A stretch of DNA of 53,441 bases from contig JAQIFP010000037.1 in assembly GCA_030141585.1 (NCBI GenBank), positions 1 to 53,441 of the forward strand. Reading direction: 5' to 3'. Shown one piece after another: positions 1 through 11,945 of the stretch. Numbering within the stretch: position 1 is the stretch's first letter; every line of letters starts with the position of its first letter. A program made the translations under genes and the position numbers. The notes beneath the pieces were generated by a model. It ran no database searches. It was not told the origin of the DNA and saw only the letters and a list, made by a program, of their open reading frames with translations. This DNA is from Ophryocystis elektroscirrha. Taxonomy: Eukaryota > Apicomplexa > Conoidasida > Neogregarinorida > Ophryocystidae.

Positions 1-2520
1 CAATAATAACAATAATAACAATAATAACAATAATAACAATAATAACAATAATAACAATAATAACAATAATAACAATAATAACAATAATAACAATAATAAC
101 AATAATAACAATAATAACAATAATAACGATAGCAATAACAATAGCAATAACAATAGCAATAACAACCATAACAATAATAATAACAATAATAACAATAATA
201 TCAATATTACAATAATGTTTATAACAACAATAATAATAATAATAATAAAATTAATAGTGATAACAATAATAACAATAATAACAATAATAACAATAATAAC
301 AATAATAGCAATAATAACAATAATAATATCAATATTACAATAATGTTAATAATAACAATAAAAACAATAATAATAATAATTTTGATAACAACAAAAATAA
401 TAATAATAATAAAATTAACAGTGATAACAATAATAACAGTATCAATAGTAATAACAATAATAACAGTATTAATAGTAATAACAATAATAACCATATCAAC
501 AATAATAACAATTTCAACAATAATAACAATTTCAACAATAATAACAATATCAACAATAATAACAATAATAACAATAATAATAATAATAATTTTGATAACA
601 ACAAAAATAATAATAATAATAAAATTAACAGTGACAACAATAATAACAATAATAACAATATCAACAATAATAACAATAACAATATTAGTAATAGCAATAA
701 TAGCAATTAAAATAATAACAATAACAGTAATAACAATAATAACAATAATAACAATAATAACAATAGCAATAACAACCATAACAATAATAACAATAGCAAT
801 AACAACCATAACAATAATAATAACAATAATAACAATATCAACAATAATAACAATATCAACAATAATAACAATATCAACAATAATAACAATAATAACAATA
901 ATAATAATAATAATAAAAATAATAAAAATAATAACAATATTACAATAATGTTGATAATAACAATAACAACAAAAATAACAATAACAACAAAAATAACAAT
1001 AACAACAAAAATAATAATAATAATAAAATTAACAGTGACAACAATAATAACAATAATAACAATAATAATAATAATTTTGATAACAACAAAAATAATAATA
1101 ATAATAATAAAATTAATAGTGATAACAATAATACCAATAATAACAATAATAACAATAATAACAATAATAACAATAATAATAATAATAACAATAATAACAA
1201 TAATAATAATAATTTTAATAACAACAAAAATAATAATAATAAGATTAACAGTGATAACAATAATAACAGTATCAATAGTAATAACAATAATAACAGTATC
1301 AATAGTAATAACAATAATAACAATATCAACAATAATAACAATAATAACAATAATTTTGATAACAACAAAAATAATAATAATAATAAAATTAACAGTGACA
1401 ACAATAATAACAATAATAACAATAATAATAATAATTTTGATAACAACAAAAATAACAATAATAACAATGTTAATAGTAATAACAGTAATTATAAAAATAA
1501 TAATGATATTAGAAATAACAAAAATATCAATATTGCAATAATGTTGATAATAACAATAATAAAAATAATAACAATATTAATAGTAATAGTTATAACAATA
1601 ATAATAAAAATAATATTGATATTAATAATAACAATAATATCAATATTACAATAATGTTGATAATAACAATAATAATAATAATTTTAATAACAACAAAAAT
1701 AATAATAACAACCATAATAATAATTATAATAACAATAATATTGATATTACAATGTTGTTATTAATAACAATAATAATAATAATAATAATTATAGTAATAA
1801 TAATAAAAATTACAATGTAGCTATAGTATCAATTATAGCAATTATGATAGTAAAATAAATAATAAACAATAGTATTAATTTAAATATTGATAATAATAAC
1901 AATAATAATAATAATTATATTAATAATTATAATATTAACAACAATATTAACAGTAATAACAATAACAATAATAATAGCAACCATAATTATATTTATAATA
2001 ACAATAATATCGATATTACAATATTGTTTATAATAACAATAATAATTATAATAACTATAATAATAATATCACAATGATGTTAATGATAACTATAATAATT
2101 ATAAAAACAATTATAATTATAATAATAATAATAATGATAAAAATTACATGTATAGAAACAATTATAGCAATAATGATAATAATAATAATAAAAGCTATAA
2201 TGAAAATAATAACAGTCATAACAATAATAGTAATAACATTAATAATAATAATGATAATTAAAATAATAATAGTAATAATGATTAAAATATTCCAAACAAT
2301 AATGATGGTAATTATAATACAGCACTTTTCATTATTACGGTATTAATAATAATAATAATAATAATAATGTTAATACTGATAGTACTAATGTTATAGAATG
2401 AACAATTTCAGTCATATTATAATAGTAATGATAATAATACAGTTATAGAACTAGTTATAATAATGATATAATAGTATTAATATTATAATAAAAATAGTAT
2501 AATGAAAATAATAATTTTAG
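1..2520. repeat. AAT/AAC trinucleotide low-complexity array with higher-order repeats
   Basis: The block is almost pure AAT and AAC triplets, and the plus strand has very few G residues, so base composition is strongly strand-asymmetric. A longer unit with the core ATTTTGATAACAACAAAAA, usually continuing into AAATTAACAGTGA, recurs near 379, 589, 1074, 1210, 1353 and 1434. A second motif, AATATTACAATAATGTT, recurs near 213, 337, 939, 1525 and 1643 (one copy has G for A). The array decays after about 1800 into irregular AT-rich sequence. Long open frames exist on both strands but encode only I/T/L/N runs in every frame, so I do not call genes. It could be subtelomeric or centromeric satellite, or the edge of an assembly contig; the sequence alone does not decide. 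Confidence 0.93.
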
Positions 2521-2744
2521 TGATAAAGAACATAAATTAGTTTATTGAAATAAAAGTATGTATGATTTTATTATTAATATTATACTGAACACAAATGATT
2601 TTTTTTACTGTGATATATAAAAAGAAATGTATCACCAAAAAATTTCAAGGTTAAGTTCTTAGTGAACATTAACTGATTTATATTTTGTTGCTTTTGGATT
2701 GAAATATTTTTGATTTATGTTAAACAAAAGTATACGTAAAAAAG
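2521..2744. other. AT-rich intergenic segment
   Basis: Degenerate AT-rich DNA between the repeat block and the 3' end of the next gene. I see no coding exon, RNA gene or clear signal here. Confidence 0.5.
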
Positions 2745-4248
2745 CTATAATTCATCAGATGTTGTGATAGTAGACCTTTCTGCTTCACTTATCAATATTA
2801 ATTATATTTACCAATGAATTGAGGTAATTCCTGGGATTTTATAGGGGTAAATTTGGAATTTCCAGATACAATGTTTTCAATAAAATCTTTGATATTTTCG
2901 TGGTTTGGAGGCTTAAAGACATTTTTAAATAAACACCTTACTGATTTTTGTGATATCTCAGTGTAACGTAACCGCTTTCGTGTATTTAACGCTATAACTG
3001 TTGCACCACTGAAATCTTTTTTTATTAGCTATAATGTATAGGAGTTTAGATTCAAACAATACATTACTTCTATAAAATTTTTCTCAATATTTAGATTTAA
3101 CCACGCCCATTTCAATTTAATTCTTCCATTTTCAATTACGGAATTATTGCTTGCTAGATTTTGAAGCATTGAGCGTTCATTTTCTGAAAGTGTGCCGTTT
3201 TTTATGTATATCATACAAAAGTTTAAATCCTAAGCCAAATAGTTTTAAACAAAACAAATTACTTTTTTGAAACAGATGTCTTTGTGAGACTCCAAAGTAA
3301 GTTCAGGCACTTTTGCTTTCAACCTAATAGTAGTCAATATTAAATATAACTGGCATTATTACCATATTTTTGAAGCATCATTTTTTTTATTGGTTTCAGA
3401 ATAACCTCCGCCTTTGACGAAAGTTTCAGCGTGAACATTCACCCAGTTGTGCAAATCCAAATAAGTCATATTTCCTGAATAGCGTTCAATTTCAGCCAAG
3501 GAGGATTTTTGTAATATAATCGATGGTAGTTTTTTAATATTGTATTTTTTCTGTAGAAATTTATCGTGCGGTTGAACATAACCAAATGAAACACGATCCT
3601 GAGGTTAATGGAAACATATTAAGTCTCACAGCAAAAGCATTGCTTAAGGCTTTAATTATAACTGGAGGCGTTTTTTTTGTTGAAAATAAAATTATTTTAG
3701 GTATAGCCTCGTTTTTGTGTAAAAATTCATCTAAGTTGTCTTTGGTTAATTCTTCAATATGCCTTGATGTTATATACTTCAATGCTGCATGTGTTATCTG
3801 ATTTTCTGTAGGAGCCTTAAAACAGATCATCAAACTATTCAAAGAGTATTACCTTTGGAAGTGTTTCAGGGGGTAACAAAATATCTGATGAGTAAACAAG
3901 AACAAACGGGTATTCTAAATTTTTATTGTAAGTTTCTTGGCAAAATTTTCTCCATTCAGCACAATCAATAGCTAAAAATCGAACTAAACCCCTTAATTTT
4001 TTTGCAACCACATCATAAGTTTTTTCTATGTAAACATTATTTTTTTGTTGTTTGGAGCTGAATTGCAAGAGTACTGATACACCCCAATGATTTCTTTGTT
4101 GTGAAAGTTGTGAATTTAAAGTAATAGGTGTTACAAGAATAGTTTCATGTCGCATAGGGTCTATAAAATTTGTTTTTGTTTTACATAAACATGAATTAAA
4201 ACATATTAAAAGATTAAAAATCAGCACTGCAATTTGCTTAGTAAACAT
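2745..4248 (-). CDS. ER-lumenal thioredoxin-like protein ending in SDEL
   Basis: Multi-exon gene. The first ATG gives a hydrophobic signal peptide (MFTKQIAVLIFNLLICF), followed by a thioredoxin-fold region (GVSVLLQFSS, then VRFLAIDCAEWRKFC). A second thioredoxin-like stretch contains IPKIILFSTKKTPPVIIKAL, a pattern seen in the thioredoxin part of DNAJC16-type proteins, and KKLPSIILQKSS. No CxxC active site is visible, so it is probably not an oxidoreductase. Removing short GT-AG introns joins exons at about 3030-3180 and 2812-2918 to a last exon reading ERSTITTSDEL and stop. SDEL is an ER-retrieval signal of the KDEL class, which supports the final splice and a lumenal location. A KDEL receptor lies at 13413-14306. 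The exact chaperone or scaffold role is unknown. Without the last splice the protein would end in GKYN instead. Confidence 0.72.
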
Positions 4249-4347
4249 ATTACAATATGTCAAATAAGTATCCTGTATAATCAGATAATTAGATATTAAA
4301 ATGTTATAAAATCAGGATATCCTGGCAAGAATTAAAGTTTATGATAA

Positions 4348-6024
4348 TTAAAATTTGTTCAATTTTATACTAATTTCAAATGGATAAATATTATTTAATG
4401 AACAAGACATTTGCCCACAACTTAATAAAATAGTTAATTGGTAAAATAATCTTGCAGCAGTTAAACGGTCGACTTCATGTTTAGGACATAATCGCGAGAA
4501 AAATAAAGGTTTTTCTTTATTTTTTTCAAAATTGAGTTCAACAAATCTGTTATAATGTAACAAAAAGATTACATTTACGTGCGAAGTTTCCATGTTTCTA
4601 ATTTATAGTAAGACTGGAATTTTTCCAGTATTTCTAACTCCTTCAAATAATTTTTACTTGCTGTTGATTGAAAATTATTTTTGACAGTTTCGTATTCTGT
4701 TATTAGCGAGTTTTTTTTGTTTAATCCATGTTGAATGAAATTCGGAGAATCTAAATTTGTATAGTGCAATGAATTTATGAAATAATTTACCATAACTGAT
4801 TTCTTGGTTTTGCTCAGCAGAAAGTGTATCTATTAAATTATGTTCATAACATTTTTACATTCATTTAAAATAGAATTTCTTGAAATTTCTGTTTGAAGAC
4901 TGTAGCGTAGTTTCATCTCTGAATTTTCTGAATGTTCATAATCTGAATTTATTTCTGGAGCGTTGAAAATCCCTCGTAGCTGTTCAACGCTCTCAACATT
5001 ATCCTTGTATTCTGTGTATGATGAAATTCTTATGATAATTGTAATAATAATATAATTACTTTGACTTTGAAGTTAATTCTGTTAATTTTTTCAAAAATTT
5101 TTGCGATTTGTTCACATTTATAGAAAGGATTTTACTTCGAATATTCAACTCTCCTATTAAATCGAAAATTTTATTATTTTCAAATGTTAAAAACTTAGTG
5201 TACAACGGTGAATCGTCTAATAAAGTGACGCAATCAATTCGCAATTTCTGTACAATTAGTAAGAAAAACTTCTAAGCACCTTAGAATCAAATGCTGTTAT
5301 TTTGGAAAAGACTTTTTTATTTTGGGGTAATACCAATAAATTTTTTTCATGACCATAAGCTTTATCGTTTTGATTAGCAGAAATATTTTCATCTTCAGAT
5401 AATTGTGGAATATGTATGTCAAGCATATTTTCAAGTTTAATACAATCTGGTGATTGTAAATTGTATACATCTTGTTGATTTATTTCAGAATTGATTATGT
5501 CCACTGCATTTTGTAAATAAGATTGATACTCAATCCTATCACTATCGGTCGGTATATTTATACTACATGTGTTCAAAGATGTTTGAGGTAAGCATTTATC
5601 TTTCAAAATTTTGAAAGATTTACGAGGCAATTTTTCAACACTATTTAAAATTTGGGACATTCCATTATTTAAAAGCTAAAGATGTATATTTTATTAAGTG
5701 CATTACTTTTTTATAGATTATCAGTGCTTTATTGTCTGTAGAAAATAAAAATTTTCAAATTGATTACATAAATAATCGACTTTTGCACAATATATTTTAC
5801 ATAGACCAGATATTAGCACGCCAGAATAACGGGGAGTAGATACCGCGTTAGAAGCTTTCAATGATTGGATAATTTTCGATAAATCAAATTCTAAAATTGG
5901 TTTTTTTTTGTATTGATGTTTGATTCCAAATGTTCCCAAAATCCAGATTTGTTTTATATCTTATAAATTAAATGTTTTTATTGAAAGTACCATAATTTCT
6001 AGTACTGAAGTGTTGTAAAGCCAT
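4348..6024 (-). CDS. RAD21: Cohesin kleisin subunit, Rad21/Rec8 family
   Basis: Kleisins close the SMC1-SMC3 cohesin ring. The N-terminus, MALQHFSTRNYDIKQIWIL after removal of a 31-nt intron, matches the Rad21/Rec8 N-terminal pattern (aromatic start, then IW). It is followed by SGLCKIYCAKVDYLYNKA, equivalent to the 'G..RIY..K..YL' segment. The C-terminus has the winged-helix signature DRLTAARLFYQLTILLSCGQ with a following PFEISI, as in the Rad21 C-terminal domain that binds SMC1. The middle is charged and diverged, as expected. At least five exons are separated by introns of about 30 nt. The assignment to the family is good. Whether it is mitotic Rad21 or meiotic Rec8 cannot be told. Start at 6024 was chosen because only that ATG splices in frame into the conserved IW segment. 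Confidence 0.75.
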
Positions 6025-6143
6025 TATGGCTCTAAAATAAATGAAATACTGACGATTTTATGGTATTATTATTCGTATGTAACATGTTTTGACAGGATCA
6101 GCATAAATAGCCTGCACGAGTAATCTAATACCTAAACGTTTGT

Positions 6144-8819
6144 CTACTGAGTATTTTTTACATAAATTTTTTCGCAAGTTGATAAAAAAAATGCTATAAG
6201 AGAATCATTTTTAGCTTTATGAATATCTACATTAAGTTCATTTGCAAATAGCTGACTGTATTTTTGAACATCAACGAAAGCATTAAATTTTGAAGAATGA
6301 AAAACGCTTTCATCAAAAAGCTCTAAAGCGTGTTTACAGTGTGAAAATGAATAAAAAGGTCTCATATTTTTTGCGTGCTGGATTAAAGAACACCAGACTG
6401 GATTCTTACATAATTTGAACGCACATCCAACTATCCAAAGTGAGTCACGAGCCCTAGTGATGGCAACATTTAACCGACGAACATCAGCTAAAAAACCCAA
6501 AGATGTACTAAAGTTGCTGTCAGAAAAAGAACTACATGACCTCACACAGCTAAATATTATAATGCGTTTTTCCCTCCCTTGAAAAGCGTCGACCGTACAC
6601 ACTTCAAGGTCTTGAATCCATTTTTCAATAAATTCTTGTAACAACATATTTTGAATAAGTTGAACTTGTTCTTTATAGGGTGTTAAAATTGCAATGTCCT
6701 TCACTGTAATTGATTTGTCACATTTTTTATTGATGTAGTTTCTAATCAAAATTTTAAGCAATCCTATTATGAAAAATGTTTCTTCTTTGTTAGAATAAGA
6801 TAAAGTTACAGAATTTTTATTTTCAGAGGAAGGAACGTTAAAAAATAGAAAAGGTCCAAATATTTGACTCCAGTTATGAAAAGGTAATAATTCTCTTGAT
6901 TCAGCACTATCAGCGTTTGAAACTTTATTGTCATAAAAATATTTCACAGGAAATTGAGCGATTTCAGGCCGCATTCTGTATTGTAGACCTAAAATATGTA
7001 CTTTTTGACCCGATTGCATTAGCCGCTCAAAAAGACTTCTTTGATATTCATTTTGTTTAGCAAGATGAGACTTAACCGTTGCTGGTAATTGCTGAGGGTC
7101 TCCAATCATTATTAGCCGAGAGGGTCTCCATCTCAATGGAATTAATGTTGATAGTTCAACTGCTTGTGCGGCCTCGTCTATAATGACGTACATAATTGGG
7201 GAATATAATTTGATGAGATCAGTTGCACTATTCGATAATGTTGTGAAAACAAAATCACAATTTTCCAACAAGTCCTGATAAATATTATTGGATTTATTTT
7301 TTTCTGTTCTTGGTGTGCTATTGTTGCAAATTGTGCTGAAAGCTGTGGGTGATACATTTTCAAAAAAAGCATCTTTGTTTAATCTATCCACAATATCAAG
7401 TCCATTTTGTTTACTAAGATCTGAAAGTATTATTTGTAAGAAAACGTTATTACTTTCAAAGTTTAGGTTCGATGGAGAAAGATTTGATAGTAAAATAGTC
7501 TTTACTTCTGGAATAGTTATTCTTGATTCATTACCAAGTCTGATGCAGAAAGGCTTTATAAAACGATGACTTTCTTTGGAGAAATCAGGCAAACCATATT
7601 TAATAATCCTAATTGCAATTTCGTCAACAGCGGCATTGGAAGGGGCGCACACAAGAATCTTTTCTTTTTTATTTTTCGATTTTGAGAAATGTAAAATTAC
7701 AGCTAAAATAGCCAAAATTGTAGTTGTTTTACCTGTCCCTGGTGGGCCTTGAATTAGAGAAACATTTTGAGGATTACATAATGCGTAAGTAATTGCTGCG
7801 AATTGGCTTTCATTCAAATTGAAAGCAGTGATAAGTTTATCTTTTATCTCGAAGATGTCATTTTCAGTAATAGTATTAGATTTTGATTGATTAACGATGG
7901 TATTGGGATTTAAAAGTGAGGGAAAGAACGTGCAAACATTAGAGTAAAATATGCTTTGAATCTCTCTTATAATGGTTAGTAGAGAGCTGATCCGATAAAT
8001 ATTACAAATAGAATTAACTATCAAGGAGTTTTGAAATACCTCAACTTTTTTGTAGTCGGTGCTATCTCGTTCAGTGATTTTCATAACTGGCAGACGCAAA
8101 ACTAATAAGTTTTCATTTTTTTTCACTTCATTTTCAAGTAATGCTAAACGATAGGTCAATTGTGAACCAAATTTAAAGGAAGATAATGGCTTTTGGTGTA
8201 AATTCACCTCTGATGGTGTTAAAATTATTAGTTCATAGGGTTGGAATATATCAGCATCATTAATCTAGGATAAGTACGATACTTATAATGAATGTACTTG
8301 ATTATTAAGTTTCAAAATTTTCACTACGGCCAAAATATTATTGGATGTTTTAGATAAATTTAAAATTTTGACAGGAATTTTCACAACTCTTTGATCTAGT
8401 ACTGGTAAGATACTTGACTTACATTCTTCTAGAATCAGTGGTACAAATGTTCTAAATATATTTTTAATGAAAAAAAATATTACTCAACAAATTGTTTTTC
8501 TGATTGAAATATGAAAGGAATAACATCTTTTTTATTATCGGATTTCAAGAGTTTAATATTATTAAGCTTGAATATATCCCAGTTCAATATTTCATTTATT
8601 ACTGCATCAATTTTGATGCTTGCCCGAGAAAAACATATATCTCTAGAATTCAAAAAGTTTTCTATAATAAGTATATTCAAAAATATATAAAACCGAACCT
8701 TTAGAATTAATCGAATTTCCGGATATTTGAATTTCATGTTTTTCAATTGAATTTGAAGAGTTTAACTCATGCTGTTGTTTTGAAATTCGAAGTCTTTTCC
8801 TAGAGTAAATTCCTTTCAT
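6144..8819 (-). CDS. SEN1: Sen1/senataxin-type SF1 RNA/DNA helicase
   Basis: Superfamily 1B helicase acting in transcription termination and R-loop removal in Sen1 homologues. The long last exon carries all helicase motifs in order: Walker [12 protein letters not shown], motif II DEAAQAVE, motif III GDPQQLPATV, motif IV region LQYRMRPEIAQFP, motif V DAFQGREKRIIIFSCVRS and motif VI NVAITRARDSLWIVG. Three upstream exons (to 8819) add the Sen1-like segment TFVPLILEECKSSI, matching the 'F.PLLL.E' region before the helicase core. The product is about 850 residues, shorter than yeast Sen1, so the long N-terminal region of the family is largely absent. Introns near 8700, 8450 and 8250 were resolved in frame. 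UPF1 is less likely because there is no CH zinc domain. Confidence 0.92.
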
Positions 8820-9107
8820 TCTCAAAATAAGCTTGACATCAGCATTAATTGTAAATCACAGTGCATAATTTAATCACATTGAACAATTTTTATTTTGACA
8901 CCTGTTCCTTGTATAGCAAAAAAAAAAATTCAAAGAAAGTGTCGTATATATAATGTAATTTATTATACAAGGCTACATATTCCACGGTTCAACTTTTCGT
9001 ATTAGTATTTACATCAACATAATGATATTATTATAGGTATAGTATCAAATGTTTTAATTTTAAGAGTAAGTTGAAATTTGTAATACTTGCGCTAAATACT
9101 TCAAAAT

Positions 9108-9732
9108 TCATTTTTTACGGAACCATCTTTCCGCAACCAAAACTTCTTCATCAGGGGTAATGAACGTCCACTAACATATATTTTGAAAAAAAAAGACATA
9201 CTTTAAATAATTTTAAAGGACTTTCACAACACTTCTGTTCTGGGTCTTTTTCAAGAATGCAGCGACTATCAAACATAGTTCCTTTTGAAGACACTCTTTT
9301 TTGTAATATTCGACCATTCTCAAAGTAAGAGTAATTTGTCCATTCAACATTGGTATCGTTATCCTGATTACAATTTATATTAACTTATATTTGAACTTTT
9401 TGATAGGTAGCGGTTCCATCACAGGTTACGCAAGTTGTTTTATTTCTACCCATTGGAAAATAAGTTGTAAACTTCATGCATCTCACATCGTTATCTTTCA
9501 ATTCAAATTTTTTAATTGATGTGACAGTTTTGTAATACTTCATCAAGTTAATTTTGAATTGAGATATTCCAAGTTTTGCCATAATCTGGTCGCATGAATC
9601 AGAGCGATGGGGTAATAGCTCCCACTCTCCTTCAAAATCATCTAATGATTTACTAATAATAAAAGGAAACCATTTCGGAGTGATATCTCCTACTTCGTAA
9701 TGTTGGAGACTGTCTAATTTGCTTGTAGTCAT
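9108..9732 (-). CDS. Lipocalin/FABP-like (calycin) small protein
   Basis: About 190 residues over three exons. Introns of 33 and 31 nt follow TYQK and LKLFK. The sequence has a beta-barrel look typical of the calycin superfamily: DDFEGEWELLP near the start, an LGISQFKINLMKYYKTVT segment, then alternating polar and hydrophobic strands, and a final strand pair ending EEVLVAERWFRKK, reminiscent of the last strands of fatty-acid-binding proteins. The first ATG gives no signal peptide, which fits a cytosolic FABP-like protein; an upstream in-frame TTG would add a hydrophobic stretch but is not an ATG. The ligand is unknown and the family call is inference from pattern, not a firm match. Confidence 0.5.
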
Positions 9733-9925
9733 ACTAGTTTTAAATAATAAAATTAAAATTTTAGCTATCGTAATCAGCTCTAGTTTGCGCAAAGTAATTC
9801 ATGCTCTATATTTTTGAGACAGTCCAGGTTGATAATGAAAAATTCTGATTTTGATAGCTATGCAATATGTTGTAGCATAATTTATTTATCAGTTTTTTGT
9901 GACACTATTATGCTGAAAAGAGTAT

Positions 9926-11732
9926 TTAACAACAAAGCAACCTAAATTTTGTATAGGAGAAACTTCTTACGAAAGATGAGGATAGTACTATAACAGCTAT
10001 GATAAGCGAAGAATAAGAATTAAATGGAGGTGCGTATGTAATAGAAAAAACGTCTGGGCAAACTTTTTTTGTTTCTATCTTACTTTCAATTTTTTCAATG
10101 AATACCCAACGGGAAATTAAAAAAAATAGAGCACCAATTATGATACTAAAAGTGAAAGATATAGATTTGACTGCTTTCCATCTAGATAATGCAATTCCAG
10201 GATAGAATGCTAGTGTAAGAACATTAGCGTTGTAATAGACACTTAAAATTGATGATTTTTTAACAGATAAATAAACCGCTGCGGAACAGATCTTACAAAT
10301 TCAGTATAAATATATATTCTTACCATTATACTTAAAATTCGTACAGTTATAAAATTAATTCGTGGATGAAAAAATTTTATTTCTGATATAAGTAAGCTAA
10401 TTAAAGCCGATGTGATTCCAGTGACTGTTGTATATAATATAATAACTACTGTGAACAATAGAACGACTTTAATTTCAGTAGGCAATAAACTCAAACCCTA
10501 TGCATTATATTTTATAATAATAACTAACGTCAATTAATATATTATAATCTTCAAAAATGTATTTGAAATGTTCCACATTTTGAATCGCTTTCATAGCTGC
10601 ACCTTTGAAAAGTTTGAATAGCAAAAATTTGAACCTGCAAATCCAAAAAGACACAAAGTTAACAGCATTAATAAACTGCAAAAAAAATATCCTTTTCTCA
10701 AATGCCCTGCAGTTTTAGCAGCAAACACCTTTGATTAATTTTGAACATTAAAAGCTTTACCGCTTGCCATAAAATTCCGTCAAAAAAAACATTCGGTAAC
10801 AGTGTAATTACTAAGACTAAAAAAGTGATAATGCCCTAAAATTTGAAAAATGTATGCACAAGTACTTCTGGCTGAACACTTATAGCTGAAAGAAATAAGT
10901 TTGTTTGAATCAATGGAGAAAACTAACAAGATATATTTATTAAAATAAATTCTCACGTGGAAAGAAGAAATGATACCAATAATGATCAAAACAGCAATTA
11001 ATATCAAACTTTGATATCTACCACAAAATTTTTTGTTGCAATTACTAACGTATCTGTAAGCATTGTGATCATGGCACCTCCAAACAAACTACTTAGTGTA
11101 GCAGCAAAGCAAATAATTGAACTAGTTAAACCTGCTGGCATTAATGGGACTATTTTGCTGAATATGTTTTCTAAGAAATTAAAAAACGGATATTGAGAGT
11201 TAACCTGTTGATAGGAATTCTGCTAATAATGCCATAAATAGCAAATATATACTCATAATATTTACTAAATGTTTTACCCCAGATCCAAAACGCCTGACAT
11301 AAATAATATTTATATTAGTAATCACAATTCTAAATAGTCTGAAAGTGAGAATGCTTTGGATCCGTTTAATTGCGATTTAAAAATTGGTCCAAAAATCATA
11401 GTTTGCCAGTAAACTAAGGACATTGCTACAGCATAACCAAGGATTCCCAAAATCTTGGAAGTTGCTGCTATTTCTGGAACAGAAGTTAAAACCCAAGTTC
11501 CAACTCCAGTAGCGTAAAGCGAAAAAGCAATTTTATACCATGGTTGGCTATTTCTATTAGAAAATTTTTCATCAAACGGTCGATAGATCTAAAAAGTACG
11601 AATTGTGTTGATTAATTATACAATTTTAGCAAAAAATAGCAAGTATATTGTTATGAAAGTATAAATACTCAAGCTGGTGATAAGTATTATTATTCCATAA
11701 GAAACGGGAAGATTAGATTGTGAAAGCACCAT
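9926..11732 (-). CDS. Sodium:solute symporter family transporter (SSS/SLC5-like)
   Basis: Polytopic membrane protein built from about nine exons. Diagnostic SSS pieces appear in order: ATGVGTWVLTSVPEIAA (TM2 region), YLERFGSGVK, a helix then SLFGGAMITMLTDTYQSL, equivalent to the family's 'GG..A...TD..Q' motif, then LWQAVFAAKTAGHLRKG, equivalent to 'WQR.FAA....R'. Further helices follow to a C-terminus ending FRLLCC. The splice into YQSL needs a 32-nt intron and restores the motif exactly, so it is well supported. Family members move urea, choline, proline, sugars or other solutes with Na+ or H+. The pattern is closest to the DUR3-like and uncharacterised fungal/protist branches, but the substrate cannot be read from sequence. 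Confidence 0.8.
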
Positions 11733-11945
11733 AAAAGATCAGTCAAGCGACAGATTGATCAGAATTATATATAAATGGTCGGTGTAATTAAGTCAGAAAG
11801 TTCCATTCATGGAATAGGTGTATATTTGTGTAACGAAGGGTTCTATGATGAAAATATATCACTTATAAAAAAAAAATTTTTAGCATCAGACTCTTTTTTG
11901 GGATCTGAGTTGTCTTCATTTTCTCAGTGCGCATAGTTCAATAAA

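Noticed and set aside
1..200. Telomere at the window start
   Set aside because: The (AATAATAAC)n pattern does not resemble any telomeric repeat I know and lacks a G-rich strand; a subtelomeric satellite is possible but not a telomere.
379..1470. CRISPR-like array
   Set aside because: The recurring units are irregularly spaced within simple-sequence DNA, with no unique spacers and no cas genes; the genome is eukaryotic.
219..1541. Long open frames of I/T/L/N in the AAT/AAC repeat on both strands
   Set aside because: Every frame of AAT/AAC repeats stays open (except for the rare TAA frame), so length is not evidence; composition is pure repeat translation.
7288..7569. 93-residue plus-strand ORF
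   Set aside because: Antisense shadow of the Sen1 helicase exon.
11011..11196. Plus-strand ORF of 61 residues
   Set aside because: Antisense of the sodium:solute symporter exon that carries the conserved FGGAMITMLTD segment.
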